Shown here piece by piece: positions 45,001-57,912 of a DNA stretch of 64,000 bases. Positions within the stretch are counted from its first letter, which is position 1, and each line of letters begins with the position of its first letter. Both the position numbers and the translations under genes were made by a program. Source of the stretch: Trichuris trichiura (taxonomy: Eukaryota > Nematoda > Enoplea > Trichinellida > Trichuridae); assembly GCA_037903355.1 (NCBI GenBank), contig JBAJFE010000042.1, positions 2,678,001-2,742,000 on the forward strand, in the 5' to 3' direction. The notes below the pieces were generated by a model. That model made no database searches and was not told the origin of the DNA. It saw only the letters and a list, made by a program, of their open reading frames with translations.

Positions 45001-47310
45001 AATTGCGATTTATTAACAATTCAAATGATATAGAATGACATCCTGACGGAACATGAAGAATGAAAAGCACGTTAACCTATGATTCATGATAAGTGTCATA
45101 TGCGTTACAGGACATTTTCCGACGCTTATTCACAATGCATTTCAGAGAAGAAGACTGCCTGCACAAGTGGTCGTTAAGAGTTTACAGGTAAGACGTGCAC
45201 CTCTATCAACAAACATGGCAAAAAGATTTACTGCCTTTCAAACGAAGACAATTTTTCATTATTTTTCTTAAAGATCAAAATGCGTCTCCAGACCTTACGT
45301 CACTAAGCCTTCGTACGTTCCATATTAGTCGCTTCTTTGAATACTGAACATCATTATGCGAAGTGATTAATGGCTTCGTGCTCCATTTCCCCTAATTTTC
45401 ATTAGGCAGTGAGGATGAAAGGTTTCAAGAAAAAGTGCATCAAATGCAAATGCTGCGTCCGAGGCCAGATCACCTAGCTTTCTCTTTGCCCTAAGGGAAC
45501 TTTACTAACTCCCATAATTGCTTACTGACAAAATAAGTGAAACAGAGTAGCATCGCTACGCTCGGAAAGCGCTTTGATAACGGCTGCAGGAATCGCTGTG
45601 ATTATTCATTCTAGAACTGCGCAATAGCAATGATGGACCATAAGCGTGAGTGAATAAAGCCGCAGAGAAATAGAAAAGCTAAAGACGCCAGACTGAGTCA
45701 AAGGTAGTCTTACAAAAAGAGAATTAAGAGTCAGCGATGTAAGACCATTGAAAATATTAGCACTTCTATTACTTCACTAAACTGCTCAACGTGACTTCGA
45801 GCTTAAGAACTGAAAGACGGGAGAGCATTACTTCGTTGCTTCTTTCATTGCTCTGTACCGTGATGCAGATGCACTGTTTTATGTAATCTAGAAGAGGATA
45901 GGAGCCAAACTCCAGGAATTAATAATAGCTCCTCTTTCTTTCACGGGGGCGATTAACTCCATAAATGCCCAATTTATATTTAACGAGTTTTCAGGAACTT
46001 CCTTTTCCGGTTGGCAACGTCTCTATCGATACAAGAGCAGCGACACGGATCTGGTATGAAGTTGAATGAGCGCAGTTTAAGGACCTAGCACGAGCACGAG
46101 TAAAAGGTCAACCATCCACTGGCTGGACAGCGGTTCCGGAAGTTTGTCGAGACACAATAATTTACTTTGCCGTTCCGTCTATAGTAATTTCAGTTTTCTA
46201 GTCAAATTTTTTGATTCCATGAGCGAGAGGAAATCTTATTATCCATTGCAATAAATTTCATTCCCTTCATCTTACTTTTTCCATTCATCATCTTTATTGC
46301 TTCTTCCAGTCCGCATCTCCAATATTGAAAAAAACCTCTTCCTTTTTAGCAGGCAGGCCAGTTGTCAGTCGCGGAAGTTGAACTAATGCAGAGCATTGTG
46401 TGCTGTTAATGATGTTTCTCCTGGCTTCGGTGTACTTAGCATCTTCACGGTAGAGAATGGGACTGTGACGTATGTAGAACACTTTTAATTTTTCTAAGCA
46501 TGAAGTGGACCTACCGACAAAGTTCTTTATTCTTTAGGCCGCTTGGTCACCTGAGAAGGCATCCCTTCCTTTGCAATAGCTAATTGCGTTATTCCACGTT
46601 TATTTACGCTTTTCAATATGTATATACCATTCTTGCATCTTGAGCGGTGACTCATGTGCGCCTACGGTTTATGAGGTATTATTTTACGAATTTCGCTAAA
46701 CTAACGCCTGCGTTTAAATTTCTTAAGCTGTCCGATAACGTTGACTTAGACGAACTTTTATCTTAATGCTTTTGACGAATATTCTATGGTGGTGTCAGTA
46801 GTAGAAATGTATGCTGCTGAAGTTCAATGCTTCCTTAAACTTTGGTTCTTCTCTTAAAATCCAGCGTCGTAAGTAAGGCAAAATTAGAAAAAAAAGGTCA
46901 CGCAGACCTCAGAGTTACTAGAAATCCTTTGATTCTGTTTTCTAATGTTAATGGAGCGATGTCGTTGTACGGGAACCTGAACATCTGCTGAACACAGAAC
47001 GAATGGTCTGAGGCTGCAACGAAGTCTGTTTCCGGGATGCTGCTCATTGTTCTCGAAGCTGTTTTCTCTTTACCGCAATCGCTTTGTGGTGACAAGAGTC
47101 GTGCAGTACATGATAGACAGAATTATTAACAACTGCAGCCACGAAGTTTCCTTTCTAAATGGTTCTTGAAAGAAGCTGTAGCATAAGAAACTGTCACTGA
47201 ACTAAACGAAACTCTTCATAATAAGTTTAAAAAAATGCTGTTTGTTATTGTCAGGAATGACGGCGGTTACAGGAATAGGTGGGATTTGAAAAATTTTTCC
47301 ATTTTTAGTA
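42015..47310. other. No gene recognised
   Basis: Only short frames. The missing 5' exon of complexin may be here. Two small hairpins near 43011-43041 (CTACCAGCA...TGCTGGTAG) and 43092-43125 (CCGACGTGAA...TTCACGTCGTCGG) are visible; nothing else is supported. Confidence 0.4.
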
Positions 47311-48203
47311 CAGGCGGCCCTCGTTATCCGCGGTTAATTCGTCCAACGTTTTGAGCATTTTACCGCATTAAGTTGAATTCCGCGTTACACAGGATACCTT
47401 ATGAAAAAGGTCAAATATCTTATAATCTAGCTGCGTATTTCGTCCTGTCCGCTTGAATTCCTTCCGGAACAGTTATCATACCCAGTCATCCTTCAAAGCT
47501 TGATACTACAGAATCTAGCTACGAGATAATGACATCAATGAGACTGCGCTTGTCCAATGGGGTTAGCCATCAAAGTCCAGGCCGTTAGATACAAGAAGGT
47601 GTGGAAGTAAGATGCGCTTTCTTTAAACGCCTGGAAAATGCCTTCCTTTAATGAGCTAAGCGATGTACTGGTGCGCGGAATGTGTACAGAGTACGGAAAT
47701 ACAAAATACATAGGCACACTTAAGCAGAAATAGTGAACATCACACAGAACACATCCACATAGAGCAAAACGTCTGCGGCAGAAACGTTTGGGGCATCATG
47801 TATCAATTTACCCACTTTCTGTAGGTGGCCGCAAATCTCCTGGAGAACGGCCAGTTTTAAAGTTTCATGAACTTGTTGGTAGCAAAGCTTCTCGCCTTAA
47901 AATGTTAGTCTTCGCAGCTGCCGGAGCTTTGTTTAAAACCATTGTTATAGGGAGCTGTATCTGCCTTCTCTTCGCTCGATCGAATAAGTCTTGTAGCGGC
48001 TTCAACGAAGCCGTTATTCCTCGTGTAACCATGATGCCACGTTCCATGGACGGATCGTTTTCAGCAATCATATCTTTCAGGACCTGCGCTTGCCGGAAAA
48101 TAGCCAGCGGTGCGCATGTTTCCGTGAAAAGATGACGTCACGTCACTATTTCACGCCGGACGAACCGCATTGTATAGAATCCGCGGATAACAAAGGCTCC
48201 CTG
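47311..48203 (-). mobile_element. Tigger/pogo-like DNA transposon relic
   Basis: The ends are CAGGCGGCCCTCGTTATCCG on the left and its inverted partner CCGCGGATAACAAAGGCTCC plus CTG on the right, each flanked by TA. The element is 893 bp, shorter than an autonomous Tigger. On the minus strand two decayed frames resemble the family. 48071-47865 contains RRQIQLPITMVLNKAPAAA, like a CENP-B-type DNA-binding block. 47717-47535 contains HIPRTSTSLSSLKEGIFQAF followed by K, like the P-x-T-S-L-x-x-x-D-x-G-x-x-x-x-F-K stretch of DDE transposases. Stops and gaps separate them, so it is inactive. Confidence 0.75.
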
Positions 48204-48219
48204 TATTTTCTTTTTCTTT

Positions 48220-48655
48220 CTTTATAATGAGTGCGTTTTGTAAACGTTTCTTGTAAAAATTTTGCGGTTTACAACCCGGTCTTTAAAATAACGTTTATTT
48301 CATAAGCATTAAGTTGCGAAGCTTTCAGGTCAATCGAGTCCCGTCATCAGGGTTTAGCGTGCCGCCCGTCGGGTCGGTTTCCATGTTAGCAAGCCATTCC
48401 ATCCGATCAACTTTGGCAGAGACCTCAGCTGTCAGCTCTACCTTGAGCCGTCGAGCTTTGATCCTACCTAGTCAGTCAGACGGTGCAGTGAGCGCCCAAC
48501 CGACCTTCCACGACGGCGACAGCACTAGCCAAGAGCAACAACGAACAAACAAACAATATATACCCGTCTGTTTAGACAAACGGATTTTTACAAAACGAGT
48601 TGTAAACCGCAAAATTTTTACAAAAAAACGCTTACAAAGCGCACCCATTATAAAG
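48220..48655. mobile_element. 436-bp foldback MITE
   Basis: Inverted ends of about 60 nt: CTTTATAATGAGTGCGTTTT at 48220 and the complement of CTTTATAATGGGTGCGCTTT ending 48655, both continuing into AAAAATTTTGCGGTTTACAA. No coding capacity recognised. It lies only 16 nt from the end of the Tigger-like relic. Confidence 0.85.
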
Positions 48656-51600
48656 CAGCAGTTCCGGTAGCTTCATACGCATTAGTTAAACTCATCTGGC
48701 AGTTGTCCAAAATAACTGCGTTGCCCATTGGCATTTTGACGTACTTGGAGGTAACTGCGTTTACAGCAGCACCTGCCTGACTGTACCTCACGAGTATACT
48801 GAGGTCTCCAGTGTATTAATAGCTCACTCATATTTTGTCATGGTGAGAAAGTGAATCCTCCTTATGATGTAACTGTTCAATTGCACAATGGATTGCCCTA
48901 TTTCATTCTTTCTCAAATGTCAGCAAGGTGCAATGCGACATGCTCTCTTTAAGTTAGCCAGCATCAGAGAAGTGCTCTACCTCAGCACCTATTCGTTCAA
49001 GTTTGTAACCAACTGATACTGTACTGATAAATGTGTCATAAGAAGCAAAAAGAACCTTTGCAGTTGATCCTCAATATCGTCTCGAACAAATGTCAGTCGA
49101 TCGAATTATTACCGACTGCCGATGTACCACTCACATTGCGTTTCGGCAAACACTAACAGCACTGCTGATGCATCATTTAGTAGCTAAGTTTACTTCAATA
49201 GTGCAACGTGCTTTCAAGATTGTACAATAGTAGAACCTATGGCAATATTGCCATTCTGACCTTAGCGTTCGTTGCAATATCCAATGAATTGTACAGGATT
49301 TACTATTTTAATGTTGGTTTGGTAAGGGGTATTTGAAATCCAATGTTTCATGAGGTGCGGTTATGTGATGGGCAGGTATGAACAACGAGCCCGAAGACAG
49401 AAAAACAATGGCAAGGGCAGGTAAAGAAAGCAGGGAGGCCATTATGCGTGTATTCGTACGCGTGCCGTCTACTACAGAGTAATGCGGTCAGTTTTTCAGT
49501 TTTTTTGTATTGAGCTGAGCTTTTTGGAACAATCTGGCCCATTAACAATGCTAATTCATCTCCAATGAAAAGGGGATCAGAAAAGGTTGGCAGCAAAATA
49601 GAACGAACAGTTCATAGATGGGAAAGACGTGTTTAAACGGAAAAAGTTTTCCCACCTACTATCCAAAGAGAAACCAGTAAGAATGGAAATAACTTTGAAG
49701 TAATGTAACTGGAGTCATGCAGAACACAGTGATGTTAGCGGTGAAGCAAAACAAAATGAAGCAGGGTTTTAATAGTATGAACTTGCCTATCTTTAGGAAG
49801 TTTCACTTTTACAAAGAACGTGCGCAACAACTTTTAGTGGTTACCTAGCGGTACTTTCTGTCTTAGTGATTGTGATCCATGAATGTGGTACCACTTGGCC
49901 CGAAGCAAAATTTAATTAAGCTCCGCGACCTTGGGGAATAAGTTACGGACATCGTGCGCGCAGTGAATCTTCCTACAGCTCTACAGCGCGGTACCTCATT
50001 ATCCGCATTAATCCTAGCCATCTGGTTCTGGCCTTTTCAAAGCCTAAGTCTGAACAAAGGATTTCAATTCATCCGGAGTTAGCGCGAACAATACAATACT
50101 GTACCGTAGAGCTGCAGGAAATAACGTGCGCTTGCAATCATTAAGTAAAATGTTCCAGTTTTAGTTTTACAAAAATAATAGTGTTTCAAGTTTAGCAAGG
50201 TGGACACCAACGCCAAAAAAATGGCAGCAAAAGCAAAAATGGCTCTTTCAAAAAGCGCCGGCTACTTAGTAGCCTGAACATCTTTACTGTGTATGGTCAG
50301 CTCATTGTTCTTCTGCTTAAGTTCGGATAATGGGTGTTCCACTGCACGTATAATGAAAGCCAAAAGATGCGCTGTAGAAAAACTTACCTGCTACTATTAG
50401 TAGACTAATCATTCTTCGGTCCTTGTTAATTATTTTATCCCTTTGACCGAGCTCCACTGCTCGTTGCTCCATTTCCGTCTGACCTAATGTATTATTTCAC
50501 ATAGCAAAAAATGGAATTTTCTGATGAGTTTTTTTCTAAGAAAAACGTGCTACAATGTCATCTGTTAGTTTGGGAAACCTGTTATTTTACATACGTGACA
50601 ATTGCTATCAAATGCCACCATTGTAGGCGAAAATGTCGATGTTCATACCCAAGTTCTTAATTACCTCTAACTACTATTCGAGAAATTTATTGATAAATGC
50701 AGTTAAAACGAGAGGTTCGATTACTGGCGGTGTTAATGTACGAAAAAAGGTACGTCAGTATAAGAAATATATTGAGCTTCGACTGGCTGACTCTGTACTC
50801 TGGCGTCCAATCGGTAGGATGTTGCGAAAAGCGAAATTTTTTTATTCAAAGAACTAAAACTGTTTTTTCTGTTACTAATGACAAAACTGCCCCAACTCCA
50901 CTGTAGACAGGATGAGCTGATCACTACCCGCCTTCGGAATATCTGAGGCTTTTGCATGGTTAGGAAGGTTCAGCAGCCTAGAATCATCAGTTATGTTTTA
51001 ATAGTTTTCAAGACAACTTTAAACATCCATGCCGCTCTGACTAGTCTCTGGAAGTAATTTGTTTACTTACAAAAGACTGCTCAGCTGCAAAAAGTGAGCT
51101 GCTGTTATGTTCAATCTTTAAAACAGTAAAATAAACGTTTTCTTTGAGTGACATACGAAAACAGAACGCAAAGTGCATCATCCCATTTTCGGTAACAGCA
51201 GCTCAGTTGTAGAGCTTTAACTGAAGCATTTTTGTCATACAGTTCTCTAGATTTAGCGATGAAAAAGCTAAACTTGTTTGATCTGTAGGTCCTAAAAAGG
51301 AAGCTTCAGTCCAGTATTGCCCAGGTGAAAACATCATCACGAATTCTGAAATAAGGACCATTGGAGCGCTTACAGCTTCAAGTGTAACCTTTAAAATTAA
51401 GGAAAACTTTATTCAATATAATTATGCTGCCACACCGACCGGTCACATGAACTGCGAAGTAAATGTGAAACTGCTGATAGGAAGGCAGTGTCATCATCTG
51501 GAGATGCAACCTTATTCATCAATGAGGAGCAACGTCCTTCTGACATGTGAATAGATTTAAAGCGAAAGGGTGACCCAGTTGCGCAAACACTTGCACAGAT

Positions 51601-51774
51601 AACGTAATGGGGCAGACAATGACATCAATGGAACAAATTTCGGTAATCAGGTCTCATGTAAGCAGCATTTTACAATGCAATAGGTTTAGATCCCGGTTAT
51701 CACCTCTCCTAAGCGCCCGGCGGTTGTAACGCTTTCACTGTTTTGCCTGCTCTGTTGGTTAACTAAAGCAGAAT
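48656..51774. other. No gene recognised
   Basis: Short open frames only, with no family resemblance. The last few hundred bases presumably hold the promoter of the lipocalin-like gene at 51775. Confidence 0.4.
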
Positions 51775-53136
51775 ATGATCAGTCAGCAGCAGTGGGTTAT
51801 TTGCTTTTTGGCCGCATTCGCTTTTGGGGTTCCTTCCGAAACAATTTACAAAAGATGGCCTAGACGAGCTCCAAGTGATGTTTCAGCGCCTTTATTTGCC
51901 TCTTTCAAAGAGCTGACTGCTCCATTGCTACACAGTGCCGCCAGTACACTGTTCAATCGGCTCGGAAATAGCCAAGATCCATCCAATAACATATTCGCTG
52001 GTGCAACTTCACTTGGAGGGCAGAAGCCTCCGGTCGATCCATTTTCTTCACTTATTGATAGAATTGGAAAAGGTGGATCATATTCACCTGGCCAGACGAG
52101 CCTTTTTGATGGACTGACCAGCGGAAAACTTCCGGGTGTGGCTCCCATTCCAGTTCCTGGATTTCCAGGTCCACAAGACATTCCTTCAATTCCTGGTGTC
52201 AATACAATCCCAGGTTTGGATGCTTTCAATTACATTGTCGGTCAGCTGTTGCCGCAATCAGTTCTACCCGTCAATCACCTGCTGGGAGGAACTGTCAATC
52301 GAATTTTTCCCAAAAATGCGCCCAAGAATTGGGCAAGATCCCTTTTTGAACGAATCACACCGGATGCGGCTAGAATCAACGTGGAAAGCATGATGGGCCG
52401 CTGGTTCCAGGTTGCACTTTCTTTATTTCACTTTTCTGTAATATAATATGTTTGTTTTTCAGGTCATAACTAGCCCACACGTGATTCGTGAAGCGTGCTC
52501 TGTATCGCACTGTAAGTTGCACATGCATATATCCGTCAGCTTATTGCTATTCGCTTTTTAGTTGGAGCGCTAACCAACAACTCATACAGCGCAACGTTCA
52601 CAATCCTAAAGTTCTACAGGGAAGGCAACGTTCATGGGCCGCCAAGGTTTGCTCTCGGCTATGGCTTTAAAATAGGAAAGAACGGCACTTTCACAATCCA
52701 TAACAGCAATTCACCTGACGCGGAGCCTTGTAAGTTTTAAAAATACGAAGCCGCTAAGTTTCATAAGTGCTCCTTTCACAGTTACCGTTATAAAGTTAGG
52801 CCCGATTAACGAATTCAACCAGTACGACTACGCTGTTGTTTCAAACTGGGTAAAATTCCCGGTTTTCGTTTTGGCAAGAAATCCTGAACGGTATGCTTTC
52901 ATTTGCCAATGAAAGCATTTGCGAATAGCCTGCATATTTATAGGTTCCAGAGATGGTACATGAAGGAAGTACTGGAATTTTTGGAAAAACACAGTGAGTT
53001 ATCACTAAATAAATGCATGTTCATTGAAACGCGTGCTTCAGAGTACATTAACTTCGTCACGAAAGCGCTGAGCATGATAGCTCCAGTGGAGTATAAGGAA
53101 TGCCAGTATACTCCTACATTTTCAAGCGCAGGATGA
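51775..53136 (+). CDS. Secreted lipocalin-like protein 1, Pro/Gly-rich N-terminal extension
   Basis: Six exons (51775-52410, 52463-52511, 52562-52729, 52782-52890, 52944-52993, 53042-53136), phases 0,1,1,2,1, giving 368 aa. A signal peptide (hydrophobic WVICFLAAFAFGVPS) is followed by about 190 residues rich in Pro, Gly and Ser with repeated P-G-x-P turns, including VAPIPVPGFPGPQDIPSIPG. The lipocalin part starts at the GxW signature MMGRWFQV just before intron 1, the classical position at strand A. Then come REACSV, TNNSYSATFTILKFYREG, YDYAVVSNWVKFPVFVLARN and a C-terminal helix with APVEYKEC. Cysteines after GxW and near the C-terminus probably pair. Lipocalins carry small hydrophobic ligands; the ligand here is unknown. 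AATAAA at 53517 may be the polyA signal. Confidence 0.85.
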
Positions 53137-54480
53137 GAAGGCTTTCAAGAAATTGGTCATGTAAAAAGCTAGATGCAAGCAACAGAATGAGACTACAGCA
53201 CAGTGTGAAAGCAAGTTCGCTTTTATGTCAGCTGTTGCCCCACGGCAGTCTCTGTTCTTGTTGAATTACACAATGTTTAAAATTTCTAACGCACTCCACT
53301 TGTTGATGCAGCTCTACGAGCAGTCGCCAATAACAGTGGTTAAAGTGAGCGCAACTATTTAAAACTCCATATGAAAGATATTTTTCCAATCGAGCAAGGC
53401 GGTAGAAAACATTTTTGCTAGATTCGTTGTAAAGTGTTCATTACGTTTGGTAACTGTTTTCAAGTTTTTAACAAAGCTGAATTACGCCCACGCAAAAAGC
53501 TTAGCTAAAGTTGCGCAAATAAAACTGAATCATGAACTCTGACTTTAAGCTATTTTTGATGATGCAGGTTATTATTATTGTTTTGCTCAGAGTTGACACA
53601 ACGATGACAAAAAAGTTCTATCGACCATGGAATAAGCAGGCGGTTACTTTGAAAACTTCAAATTAAAAACATTAATGATCTTGGCAATCTGTATGTCCCA
53701 ATTACAATCAGGACTCGACGAGGCTTGAACGAGAACTCGGATTTTAATTTCTATGTACCAAACAGTTTCCGTTCTAAACGCAAAAAGCACAGTTATTTGG
53801 AAAACAGACTGCGAATTGCAAAGTATCTTTAACGAGTGAAAATGATGCGCAAGTGCAGTCAGGCGACCTTAATTTTACTACTTAGTTTTCGGGAATTTAT
53901 TCATGCCTTTTACGTGAATTAAGATATTAATACTTCCCATAGAAGGAGAAGGAACTCAAATGCAGAAGGAACGTGCTGCGTCTGCAGAGATACTCTGCCT
54001 GCTAAACGGAATTCCAAACTCCGCAACTCGTTGCATTGGATACCCTGAGATAATGCGGCTTAAATCTATCAGGCTTCTACATAGACAAAGACAGAAAAAG
54101 AAAAATAAACCTGCGATAGAAATGAGCTAACCGCTGGTCATTTTGTAGTCCAGAATAGCGTACCCTTTATAGGCGATTTGTATGCGCTTTACTTGGGTTA
54201 CACCAAATCCAACTGCGTACACTGAAAATGATCGAACATTACAGTCAACTTTGAACTTCTCATGCGATTTTGAAAAGCTAAATAAGCTAGCTACTAAATG
54301 TGGAAAACGTATTAATATAATAAACGTTTAAGCTATGCGTTACTGTACGGTTAAAGATTGTTCGGTTGGTAAAGCACTGCTTTGGTAGAAGAATGCAATA
54401 ATTTAACGGCGTTGATGATAGATGTGACATGCTTCGTTGGGTTGGAATGCATCGGAGTAACAAAGTACAACAGCGTAGAC
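53137..54480. other. Spacer between convergent lipocalin-like genes
   Basis: No exon recognised. It contains the putative polyA signal of the plus-strand gene (53517) and presumably the 3' UTRs of both neighbours. Confidence 0.5.
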
Positions 54481-56756
54481 TCAATCGTTGAATAAGGTTG
54501 GCGGGAAAACGCACAGATTGTAGTCAACTGGCGCAACCAAATTAAGCGCTTTTGACCAACCAGCAATCAGCTTCTTGGCTTCCAAAAATTCGTTCACTTC
54601 CTTTTCATACTTGAATTTGTACTGCACCGGATCCCGAGCGAGCACATGCAGCGGGTAGTTGCACGTCACCGTCATGACTACGTAGTCGTATTGGCCGCGT
54701 TTGTTTAAAGGACCCGTCTTGATTATGTGCACTTAAAAAACTGGAAGTTCATTTTGCGTTAGTCGTAAACTTGTGACTACAATTTTAAGGCTTAGATAAC
54801 TGAAGTGATGTCAGCCGTTTTTTGAAAACATTAGGCACTGAAAGTGAATAAATAGACTCCAAACACTCTAGCAGCAATTACAAAAACTTAGAATGGAAAC
54901 AGGTTAACAGCGCCATCTGTTCGACAGAATACATGCTAGATAATCATTACGTAAATAATTGGACTATAAATAAAGAATAAATGGTCTGCAAGTTAGTTTT
55001 TAAAACCCATTCTTACCCCGAATGTCGTTTGGGCTGTTAGAAGTGCGATAGATTAGTTGACCTTGTCCTTTGACAACGCCATAGCCGGAAGCAATTCTAG
55101 GCTTAGACGAAGGATTTGTGCCTGTGGTATATTCGAAGGTGTCGAAAATTGTTCCTGAATTCCCTTTACCCACATCAGCAATTTTCTTGTCTGAAATGAA
55201 AGTAGATAACTATTTTAGCATTTCGAGAAGGCGTCGTTGTCGGAAATGAAGTTTTTATTTACTACAGGTGAAACTTCGTTCTTCAAATAACAACAGATCG
55301 CTTCACAGATTCAGACTTAACTTTGCCCTCAACTAATGAGCTACTAATAATAACCAACTAGTTCACTGTAGACTAAGAAAACAAATGATTCCGTCAGCTA
55401 AGAAATAGTTAGCAGATTTTGCAGCCGGTTGCGTTCGTAGAAAATAGTTTAACAGAGACGTCGAAGTGGTGCAACATTAGTACGTATAACCTTGTCACCT
55501 TACGGAAGTGATAAACAAAACACAAATACTTACAGGTAATCATGCTGCATGGCCCAGAAGACAGTGGAGGACTATACACAACCTAAGTAAAGTACTGTGA
55601 CTTAGTAAGAAGATCAATAGCGGCGAATTCGTACCTGATACCATCTGCCTGTAAAAGAGTCTACGTCAAAGTCACTGACCGTGGCAGGTTTCGGCAGGCA
55701 CAAAGGGCTGTTCGGTTGAAGAAGAAAATTTTCTAATATAGCCAAGTTAGATCCAACGGCCATATTTTCGACATCCTTTTGAATTGTCCTTGCCTTTTCT
55801 TTCGGGTCAGCATTGGACAGAATATTGTACAAAGCACCTGATATTACGCTGGAACCAGGAGTTCCGGGAGGCCTTATGCCGCTAACTGCTTTCACCTCAT
55901 CCAAGCTTATTTGGTCGGCCAGCTTGTTCAAACCAATACTATGCAAGATCTGTGTGACCAGACCGCCTCTTTTTTGAGGAGGATCCGGAATGGGAAAAGG
56001 AAAATCCACTGAGGAAAATTCATTGTCAGGCAGAGGGGCTCTTGTCAAACCGCTGCTCGTAGGAAGAGACGATTCTGGATAGTGCCTACCAGGTCCCAGC
56101 TGTAATTTTTCCTGCGCTTCGCGTATAAGCGGTTGGAAGATCTCGCCAATGCCTCCAGTAGAACCTTCAACAGCTTTTGCTCCTCCTGCAGAAGATATGG
56201 GGCCCATGCCTGATTCTGGTACTTCAGGTCTTGTGGGCATTATCGAGTCGTACAGACCGACAGGTGCTGGTTGCACTACGGGGGCCTTCGGCAATTTGGG
56301 AAAAATATTGGGTATACCCGAAATTGACGAACCGCCGCTGCCTTGCTTTCCAGAGTTTTCATGCTCTAGCGAACTATTGTTCGTGGATTTTGAAAAGAAA
56401 CCGCTCAGCGGATTTCCTACTTTGCCATCGGCTATTCTTTCGGCTAACTGAACTCCTTGCACCAGAGCCGTGGGTACTTTGACCGTCACTGCTCCAGCCG
56501 GATTGCCTCCGACGTCGACTACGTCAAAGTTGGCCGGAGGAACAACGCCGGGTAGATAGGAATCGACAATCCGCCTTGTTTTCGGGTCTGAAAGCTGAAA
56601 ATAATGGGCAAGGTCGGCTGGCACTACTGGCTTTGGTGCAATCATTGCCTGCTGAGGCAAAAGGTATTGACCACGTTGAGGGCTGGCTGTCGACGTCCGT
56701 GCAACCGACAACAACAGTAACAACCAAAATGACATAACGGCTGACTTGATGGTCAT
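54481..56756 (-). CDS. Secreted lipocalin-like protein 2, very long N-terminal extension
   Basis: Four exons on the minus strand (56756-55635, 55582-55534, 55190-55017, 54731-54481), phases 0,1,1, giving 531 aa. A signal peptide (VMSFWLLLLLSVARTSTAS) is followed by about 340 residues rich in Pro, Gly, Ser and Ala, including GKQGSGGSSISGIPNIFPK. The GxW motif FTGRWYQV ends exon 1, exactly as in the other two genes. The barrel follows with VVYSPPLSSGPCSMITYK, SGYGVVKGQGQLIYRTSN, GQYDYVVMTVTCNYPLHVLA and a C-terminal helix with APVDYNLC. The conserved cysteine pair is present. The start could also be the ATG eight codons further in. It lacks the two extra C-terminal introns of lipocalin-like gene 1. 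Confidence 0.85.
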
Positions 56757-57912
56757 GCAAAATCGTCGGATCTCTCTTTAAACGATACTGAAAAATCCCG
56801 CTTCGCTAAATTGAAAAGCGAAAACCAGGTCGCACGACGCGCAGGCGATCCTATAGAAATCAAGTTAATTAACTGTTACGCTTGGGTGCTTAGAGAATAC
56901 GCTGCCGGAGCGGTTGTTAACCTCTTCCGATTCATGTGGCACAATGTCCTGAACTTTGTAAAGTCGCTGTCAGCTACCAGTGGGCGCTTGGTGCTGCCAT
57001 TTTTCAGCAGCGCTAACAAAACTTGTGTCGCGAAATATTAAAAACTAAAGACAGAATAACAATGCTGCAATGAAGGGCAATTCACTTTAGCTCAGATAAT
57101 TTGAAAGGACTCTGAAGTTGCAGAATGTTGAACAACTGGAATGCACAAGGCAGTATTGTAGGTCTAGTAAGCTGGGCATGTTAATATCTCAAAATAATTA
57201 TTTATAGTTATTTTGAAACTTTGACTCGTTTCCTCTAAAGGAATGTTTAAAGGGAAAGGAGTTACAAGACATTCTCAATTACTTATATTAGAAAAATAAA
57301 CTCAATTCAGTAGATATACGTTGTTCAGCCAAACTGTGCTGAAAAAAGCAACCTGCTATACGGTAATTGATTATTTTGCTCTCAAAGCCTTAAATTAGAA
57401 TAGCATAAACAGGTTAAGAGAGCACATTCATTTTTGAAAAGAAGTTTAAATATGGGCTATGATATTCCCGCTACGAAAAAAAATATTAAACGCTTCACAA
57501 TGCCGCCTTCCTCGTAGCCGTCCTTTTAAAGCTTTCTGTTATTTAAATTAGAGAATTCGTGTCGCACAACTTCAGCAAATAAAAAAATATATTTTCTACC
57601 ATAAAAGTGTCAACAAAGTTCCACTTACCCTACGTCATGCGCCCTAAGAAGAAATGAAGGGACAAAACAATTCAAATGTTTCAGCATAATCAAACATCTG
57701 TGCGTTCCTGATTAAAGTCGACAAGTTAACGAGACAGCTTACAGCAGGAAGCGCTTTGACGATGGTCAAATTCTTGGGCTCATTGAAACAATGGCACTGC
57801 GCAACGCAGGTCAGGTCAACAACCGCGCGGCGACATAGACAAGCGAACGCATGCATTGTCAAGAGATGACCCGCTTCACACCCAACGGTGCACTTGCACA
57901 AATTCATCAGCG
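56757..57912. other. Divergent intergenic region of lipocalin-like genes 2 and 3
   Basis: A 1.16 kb gap between divergent start codons with only short shadow frames. It probably contains both promoters. No recognisable operator-like or repeated motif was found by eye. Confidence 0.5.

Noticed and set aside
47788..48135. 115-codon plus-strand open frame as a gene
   Set aside because: It lies antisense to the decayed transposase within the Tigger-like relic and has no independent support.
42015..51774. CRISPR arrays, rRNA or tRNA genes
   Set aside because: Looked for regularly spaced direct repeats and tRNA box patterns here and across the window; none seen. The window is eukaryotic.
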